The notes under the pieces were generated by a model that saw nothing but the letters and a program-made list of their open reading frames with translations, was not told the origin of the DNA and did not search any database. Shown here in pieces: positions 57,544 to 64,000 of a stretch of DNA of 64,000 bases. A program made the translations under genes and the position numbers. Source of the DNA: Lycium barbarum (Eukaryota; Streptophyta; Magnoliopsida; Solanales; Solanaceae); the NCBI RefSeq assembly GCF_019175385.1, contig NC_083345.1:117538480-117602479 (forward strand), written 5' to 3'. Each line of letters begins with the position of its first letter. The stretch's first letter is position 1.

Positions 57544-58499
57544 TGTACTTAAGCTATGATAATTTTATTTAGAAACCAACAACCAAGTGTGCAACACTGC
57601 TATATGAAGTTGTACAGGAAGTAACGAGAGTTGTACCTTAAACTTGCCTTATCTCACAGTCACACGTAGCAACCCATTGCCAAACCCTTTGCTCACTTAA
57701 TGACACGTGGTTTGACATTTTTACTTGTGCAACTATTGGTTTCCACCTTCTCTCCACTCCTCCGATTTTCACCTTCATATACCCATTTGACCATTTCTTC
57801 CTTCTTCAATCTTTTTCTCTTTGCATGCAGATTATAATTTTGAGTTATAATTCACGTGTAAGGATTCTCTTCTTGCTTCGCTATGATGTTTACTCTGTTT
57901 TTTCTTTCGAGTTCCTGCCCCGTTGTTCTCTTCAATTCTCTGATGAATATGGATTGGGTTTTTCCTGGTCTTGCTTTATTATAGTTGTTAATAGACTGAT
58001 AAATAGTAGTAATTGAAATTATAGTAATCACAATTACGTATGTGTATCTCAATACGTATCCACTACAGTGTGAAAGAAATTGATGCGGAATCTTCTTTTT
58101 ACCAAAAACAGAAGTGGAAAATCTAGATCCAATTTGCGGTTGCAATTTACCATAATGAATACCCACAAGTAATTAAGTCATTAGCCCCCTATGCTACATA
58201 GATTGCCTTGACGTTCTTGTGTCAAACGGGTATGAGTACTTTCGTGTGGTTCATGTAAATTTAGAACTGGCATCTGCCCATATGGGATGGCTACTAACAC
58301 TCTTATCGAATGCAAGTACTCATTTCGGGTAGATGTGACATATTTATAGCCCTTGCGTATATAGGAGTCAGGTAGTACTGGACTCAAGCCACTGCCCACA
58401 TAACCTACAAGTCTCTGGATGTTTACAAGATTTTTGTACCGCTCTAACTATCCATGATTCTTCATTACTTGGTTTGACATAATGCAACAGAGGATAGAC
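57544..58499. other. Possible promoter and first-exon region, gene not identified
   Basis: At 57610-57860 the plus strand looks like a gene start: ACGTG-core motifs ('gacacgtgg' at 57701), CT-rich sequence and a 'catatacccatt' TATA-like element near 57776. A possible donor follows 'cacgtg|taagga' near 57857. No downstream exon with a recognisable protein was found before 64000. The reading frames at 57825-58016 and 58166-57852 overlap and lack domains. Confidence 0.25.
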
Positions 58500-58502
58500 T
58501 AA

Positions 58503-58878
58503 GAGCCCGTTTGAATTGGCTTATAAGTTGGTCAAACCAGCTTATAAGTCATTTTTAATTTATTTGGGTGTTTGGCAAAATAGAAAACACCTTAAATTAA
58601 GTTAAAAAATATTTAAAATAAGCCAAAATCAAAAAGCTGCTCAACCCCAACTTTTTTTTTTTTTGGTCTTAAAAGTCATTTTAGTTTGACTAATAACTTT
58701 ACTCTTTTATCTTTTATATTTTCTGTTAATTCCAATATATTCTTACTTCTAAAAATCATTTAAGCACTTTTATCTAAACACGTAACTGCTTATTTATAAA
58801 ATAACTTTCAACACTTAAAAAGTCTTTGAAGCACTTATACTTAAAAGACACTTTCTTTCGGCTAATCCAAACGGGCTC
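58503..58878. mobile_element. PIF/Harbinger (Tourist-like) MITE
   Basis: The ends GAGCCCGTTTGAATTGGCT and ...GGCTAATCCAAACGGGCTC are inverted repeats. Exact TAA duplications flank it (58500-58502 and 58879-58881), the 3-bp TTA/TAA target typical of PIF/Harbinger. It is 376 bp with no coding. Confidence 0.92.
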
Positions 58879-58881
58879 TAA

Positions 58882-61424
58882 GATGTAACTCATTGAAAGG
58901 ATAAATTTTCCTAATATCTTCTTGGTGCGTGATTATCCAGTGGAGGGAAGTAGATATTGTATCTCTTACATTGGCATATCTACTACGAATTGGTCAAACG
59001 ATATGGAAGCGTAATGGAGGAAATGGTGTTTTAGTCTTGTCAGTTGAATTTTACATCTCAGTTATTATAATACTAGCGAGATGTAAAATAAAGTATTGGA
59101 CACATGTTAAAGTATTGGTTTGTTGAAATGGTGTTTCAAATGTTATTCTTAGAACCTCATTTATCAATTTCTGGTGCTTTTATTTAGCACATAGACATGG
59201 ACCTAAACTAAACTAATTAATTTTTGTTCATATAAGGTTTGAGAAACAGAAGTAACTTCATGATGCTCTTAACATTCTATATAAATTATTTGGCAGTAGG
59301 CATGTAAAAATGATGTCAGTATAAATATGATATTACATATTTAGGTTTACATATCTAAAATTAAATGAAAATATAGAAGATTAAGGAAGCTAATGAATCA
59401 TACAAGTTCAAAAACATATATTCGACTACAACCACCTAATATCTGGACTAAAAAAGTCCAGGAAGAGGGGAAAATATTGAATGTAAACCCATATTATTAT
59501 GATGGTAAATGCAACAATTACCTCATTTGATATGTGTGATTCATGGAAAAAATGTGTAAGATTACCGTTTTCTATTGGACATCCATCTATTACGATTCAT
59601 ACATTGACACATGCATTTGTCATTAGCTATGATAGAATTGCCATCCTTGTTCTCCCCACTGTTTCCCTCTCCTCAACCCCCTTGACCGCTGCTAAATATA
59701 TGACTATACCCATTTGGTGGCATGTTGCATTGTCAGTTTTTTCCTGGAATAAGAAAAAAATTGTATGAATTCACTTTGTTGGATGTCATGTCACCGATAG
59801 ACTGGGAAAATTCTAATTAATCCACTTCAAAAAATATGTTGAACTAAAAAAGAATCATCAGTTTTAGAAAATACCCTTAAAGTTTTTCATCAGTTCCACA
59901 GCCATGATCCAAAAGCAAGTGAACTTTCCAATTTCAAAAACATGAAAAAAGAATCACATTTCCAAAGAATTCCGAGTGTTCGATAATCACAAGAACAAAT
60001 AACAAAGCTTTCGCCATTCCCAAAAGTAAACATGCATGGTCAATAAAAAGACAGAACATAGACACATTGACACACCTATATATATAATTCTTATGGCTAG
60101 TTATTATGACAATAGTGGCGACTAACTGTAGCCATCAAAACTAAAAGCTTAAGCAAAGATATTGTGACCCTCGTACCAAAGTCATTAACAATAAAAAAGT
60201 GAAATCAATTATGAATTAACCTTGCTATTAAAAAAACCATGAGTGAAAAGTCTACAGCCAGTTTTTTAATATGTTAAATTGAAGAAAAATGAAATGGCAC
60301 AAAATGGATGGGCGGAGAGAGGTGACCGAGAGAGGTGACCGAGAGAGGTAGAACCATCGAACAATAAAGAGGCATTCTATTGCATCAGGAGGAAAAGACA
60401 GATAAGTGGTAAATATTCAGCACATACCAAAAAAAAAAAAAAAAGTAAATACTATTCAATAATAGAAAGAAAGAAAAAATATAGGCTGCGGTGAAGCCAA
60501 AACTTACCCAAAAGCTTAATTTTACAATCTTGTTAATGAAAAGGAGGATTGTAAAAGAAATATGAATGGACAGAGAATAAGCCATTGTTGGGAGCAATGG
60601 GGTGTTTGTTAGTTTTCACCTCTACTAATAAATAAATTCTTAACGTTCTGCATTGTTGTAAGTATGTAAATGTGATATAAATATGCATCATTATGAAAGA
60701 TTGTAATGGTCCATAACTACGGATTATGGAAGGTTGTAACGGTAATAGCCATTCTTGACACTCTATGAATGTTGGTGTTGTTTAAGCTGTGCGAAACTAA
60801 CGAGCATTAAAGGAAAAGGTACGATTAAGAGAGTTACTGTTGGTTTTTTGCTTTAAATTTGTAGCAGATAAATAAATTATTTTAAATTGAGGAGAAAATT
60901 CTAAAAAAGGAGAAAAAAGATAAATAAGAATGTGGTCATAGAGAGGTGACTGTCACATTACCCTAGCTTTATATTATATATAGATATAAATATAGATGTG
61001 AGTTCCTAAATGTGTTTTCTTGTATTTTTACCATATAGATACATTCACTTTGTCTGCTCTATTTATCATTAAATTAATGATTCGTTTACCATGTGACGAA
61101 CTATTATCCTTTGCTGCAAAATGAAATATACACTTTCATGCTCTATGTTTTTCCTAACCATGTGATGAAAAGTCACTCTTTCAACTGGCTTCATGAAAAA
61201 TCACTCATAGATGTGACTGAAGGAAAAAATTGGTCAAGGTCTGTGATGAATTAGCCTAAAAGTACATCTATTTCTTTGGTTTTTGTGTAATTATAACTCC
61301 TATACTCTTAATGTATTCTGAATATTTATATTGAACTTACAATGACGGCTTCATTTAAATTGACTTTTTCTTTTCTTTGTGTTTGATTATGAGTCTTTGT
61401 AGCAAGGGGAAGCTGGATACTTTG
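58882..61424. other. Gene-free AT-rich stretch
   Basis: No domain-bearing frame is present on either strand. A 13-bp tandem repeat (GAGAGAGGTGACC, about 2.7 copies) lies at 60315-60350. A motif resembling a Helitron 5' end (TCTATATATAATATAAAGC on the minus strand) occurs near 60980, without a matching 3' end. Confidence 0.5.
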
Positions 61425-62052
61425 GAGCCGTTTAGACATACATTTGAAATCATGATATGAAATCAGTGATTTGAAATCGTAATTATTTAAAATTAAAGTT
61501 TTGTTTGGACATGCAATTTGAATTTCTTAAATTGTATTTTTTTCTCATAGACATAAAAATCCAATAAGTTGTGAAAACCATCGTAACTTTCTCAATTCTA
61601 TACAATCTTACCAACGAGCAAATTATAGTTCATAACAAAAGTAACACACTACTAGAAAACCTTTCTAAAAAATACAATATTAATTGATCGAACTTTAGCT
61701 CAATAAAAAGGAAAATTGAACATGAGTTGTAGGGTAACTATTCTCTAATATAATCCTTCCACATGGTTGGTAAGCATAAATTTGTTATAACCATACTACC
61801 AACTTGCAGATCTTTTTTTATACTATTGGATATAAATGGTTAGTAACATATCTACCAACTTATGGATCTGTTTTTACAAAATATAAACTTATGAATCAAG
61901 CTTTAAATTTAAAAAAGTTTGAAATTGAGAATTTGATATTTGAAATCATGATATGAAGTCGAAATTGAAATTTTGTGCAAATTGCATAAACAAGCGCTAA
62001 TTTGAAATCAAAATATGAAATCATGATTTCATATCGGATGACCAAACGCCTA
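61425..62052. mobile_element. hAT-like MITE
   Basis: The left end AGCCGTTTAGACATACATTT and the complement of the right end (AGGCGTTTGGTCATCCGATA) are inverted repeats, followed on both sides by repeats of 'gaaatcatgatatgaaatca'. The 'GCGTTTGG.CAT' terminus is common in plant hAT MITEs. A clean 8-bp duplication is not visible. Confidence 0.65.
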
Positions 62053-62999
62053 CTTAAATTTGGAGATGCAAATGAAGGTAGGATGGCTGGCATACTTCCT
62101 TGACAATCACAATTTGTCGCCATCGGTACCTCATAAAAACTGGACCTACTTCTGCGCACATCACGAAAGACTGCAACCATGAAGCAGTGGGAGCTTCCAG
62201 CTTTCCTGCTGAGGCTTTAAGTGCAGAACTACCCAATTAACTTTCATGTTGTCTGTTAGAGGAGGTAAAATCATTCAATATTAAATTTCTGCATCAAAAG
62301 GGAAACACCAACTCCCAAATCTTTACTATTGTTGCTGCCAATATTCATGTTGCTCTTAAGTTAATAATGTTTTCCTTTGTGGGAGTGATGAAATGACAAC
62401 ATTCTTTTATATTTCCATTGCACACTTCCTGTACAAACTTTTCACGGCACTTAAATCCAGTTGTATCTTTATGTCTTAGCTTCATATTTGAATCCCTCTG
62501 TATGGTTCTTTCATTAGAAAAATCATAAGCTACACCCAGAGCTGGTGTTCATATAAAAAAAACTTTACAACAGGAGGTGGCAAACGGGAAGGCCACTAAA
62601 TAATTTAACTGTTACATCTGCTAATTTGTTTTTGAGTTTGAGCTGTGTCTCAGATCAAAATCTTTTGTGCGCTTATATTTTATCTTTCCCATTTTTCTGG
62701 CAAGTAAATTTCATGCTTTGGGGGGTTTGGAGCTATATTGCAACCTAATACTATAGTTTATATTTGCAGGTTACTTGTCCAGGGAGAGCATTGAAGTATT
62801 TTAATTTTTCTTCCAAAAGACTTCATCACATGTATTTGAGATTACAAACGAGAGATAGTATCAGATAGATTTACGGCAAATTTGCATCAGCATTAGAAGA
62901 TGTGATTAATTTTTTAACACTCGAAGTTTGTGTTATTATAACGAAGGTCATGATACATAGAGTATAATTTTGTGTATGTTGCTAGAAAATCATATTGTT
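62053..62999. other. Unassigned stretch, possibly host-gene pieces in a Helitron
   Basis: Mixed-composition sequence with exon-like traces lies just upstream of a Helitron-like 3' end. A 37-codon plus-strand frame from about 62074 holds GWLAYFLDNHNLSPS. A good 3' splice signal 'atatttgcag|gtt' is at about 62770. I recognise neither piece. Confidence 0.3.
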
Positions 63000-63001
63000 G
63001 G

Positions 63002-63032
63002 GCCCGTGCATCGCACGGGCGTGCCTTGCTAG
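63002..63032 (+). mobile_element. Helitron-like 3' terminus
   Basis: A perfect 8-bp stem GCCCGTGC / GCACGGGC with a 3-base loop is followed after eight bases by CTAG and then T. A hairpin about ten bases before CTRR and a T is the Helitron 3'-end signature. The element would extend leftwards; its 5' TC end was not located. Confidence 0.55.
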
Positions 63033-63047
63033 TATATTTTATATTGG

Positions 63048-63774
63048 TATAGCTTGGAATTGAATAACTCCATGATATAAGTGTTGGGATTAAATTGAAT
63101 GAATCCATATTATTAAATCATTTGGAGATCGTTAATTAGTAGTGATTGAAAAATGATTATGATGTAATTATTCAACAATGTTTTACTAATCATTGAAGTC
63201 ATTATAAAAGCAAGGGATTAGCTAACAAAATGAGTAAGAATTTTGCAATTTGCGGTGCACATGTGATGTTTCTCTTTCTTTGCTTCTTAATTTATTACTG
63301 CCACGAACGTAACTTGATTTCAAATTGCAAAATTCGTATTTTCATTTTGTTAACTAATCCCTGCTTTCATAATGACTTCCATGATTAGTTACGCGTTACT
63401 CCTTTCGGATAAAAAAAAGTGTTCATTTAGCCATTTGCACACCCCTTAAAAAAATATTAACTTCTAAATAAAAATAAGTAATTTGACTAAACTGCCCCTA
63501 ATTAAATAGGTATTGAGATCTGATCACATAGCACTTAATAAGGACAATCTAGAAAGATAAGGTTAATTCTTTCTTAATTTGATAAGTGGACACTCTTTTT
63601 GTACCAAGAAAAAAAGGCTAAGTGAACACTCTTTTTTATCGAGAGGAAGAATTAAATAATCACATCATAATCATTACTAAGTAATGATACCCAAACAATT
63701 TAATAACACATTCACTCAATTAATCCCAATTCACGACATTTAAATCATGGAATTGTAATTTATTCCAAGCTATA
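63048..63774. mobile_element. Foldback MITE interrupted by a second MITE
   Basis: The outer ends 'tatagcttggaatt' and 'ttattccaagctata' are inverted, and matches continue inwards through 'gggattaa', 'atgattatgatgtaatta' and 'aaaatgagtaagaatt' to a loop near 63260-63320. The right arm is split by the unit at 63399-63649; without it the two arms are each about 200 bp. Confidence 0.8.
63399..63649. mobile_element. Mariner-type MITE nested in the foldback element
   Basis: The left end CTCCTTTCGGATAAAAAAAA and the complement of the right end (CTTCCTCTCGATAAAAAAGA) are inverted repeats with adjoining 'gtgtTCA..TTAGCC' blocks. A TA precedes it; the right flank reads AA. It interrupts the right arm of the foldback element, so it is younger. 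Confidence 0.75.
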
Positions 63775-63916
63775 ATAATATTAAATACAAGCATTTTCAT
63801 GACTTCGTTATACTAATCCTTGCATCATTTTTTAAAAAATTAAATTAAATTAAAGCCACTAGGCTTTTTGTCACCTAGTAGCTATTTTATTGATAATCAA
63901 AAAGGGGGAGGGGGTT

Positions 63917-63933
63917 GGGGGGGGGGGGGGGGG
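63917..63933. repeat. Poly-G tract (17 G)
   Basis: A run of 17 G follows 'gggggagggggtt'. It is a G-quadruplex candidate and a likely place for assembly length error. Confidence 0.95.
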
Positions 63934-63940
63934 AGGAATA

Positions 63941-64000
63941 CTCCCTCCGTACCAAAAAAATTGTTTTATTTTCCTTTTTAGTCTGTCCCAAAAAGATTGT
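63941..64000. mobile_element. Mariner-type MITE, left end only (cut by window edge)
   Basis: TA then CTCCCTCCGTACCAAAAAAA is the same terminal repeat class as the other CTCCCTCCGT MITEs. The right end lies beyond the window. Confidence 0.75.

Noticed and set aside
59499..59768. 89-codon plus-strand frame
   Set aside because: No motif is recognised on either strand, the composition is like its flanks, and no splice or promoter context supports it.
60960..61000. Helitron 5' end on the minus strand
   Set aside because: The TCTATATATAATATAAAGC motif fits, but no CTRR hairpin was found to its left, and AT-rich DNA gives such matches by chance.

Overview
This window is plant nuclear DNA, almost certainly from a nightshade (Solanaceae). 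The evidence is a two-exon BAHD acyltransferase of the benzyl-alcohol/methanol acyltransferase clade, and LTR retrotransposons and MITEs of types typical of large solanaceous genomes. I cannot name the genus. No rRNA, tRNA, CRISPR array or bacterial feature is visible.

Only one host gene looks intact: the BAHD gene on the minus strand (exon 1 14794-14321, exon 2 11649-10756, 455 codons). Its single intron is enlarged by a 1749-bp non-autonomous hAT element. Almost everything else is mobile DNA, much of it nested, and many boundaries are proved by target-site duplications (TSDs).

Layout. 425-955: a foldback repeat. 978-8292: a decayed minus-strand Copia element with both LTRs, interrupted at 3379-5654 by a solo LTR of a Ty3/gypsy (Tekay/Del-like) family. 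8349-9412: a Mutator-like element with a 9-bp TSD. 10756-14794: the BAHD gene. 15289-16698: a mariner-type MITE split by a foldback Mutator-like element. 18322-19528: a solo LTR of a family called here 'family A'. 20215-28742: a family A element with two LTRs and no recognisable coding. 28743-32860: AT-rich DNA that may be a Tat/Ogre-type LTR. 32880-35560: a broken gypsy pol. 35570-39109: a family A LTR holding a nested Athila-type solo LTR. 39110-42001: a gypsy LTR end with a gag relic, then a relic of a plant-transposon-protein gene. 42184-53501: a family A solo LTR into which an 8.1-kb Athila-type element (44906-52983) inserted. 54181-55640: a Copia gag relic. 57205-64000: mostly AT-rich DNA with MITEs, a Helitron-like terminus and another foldback element.

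The genes do not form an operon or pathway. The story is one of insertion layers: five family A LTR copies, three Athila LTR copies and several MITEs allow relative dating from empty sites and internal rearrangements. Three points stand out. Three unrelated LTR families each carry a patch of repeated, self-complementary GC-rich short motifs. One Athila LTR carries a clean 51-bp inversion relative to its partner. Both reverse transcriptases have a catalytic Asp codon changed GAT to AAT, together with several TGG/CAG-to-stop changes, as expected from decay by cytosine deamination.
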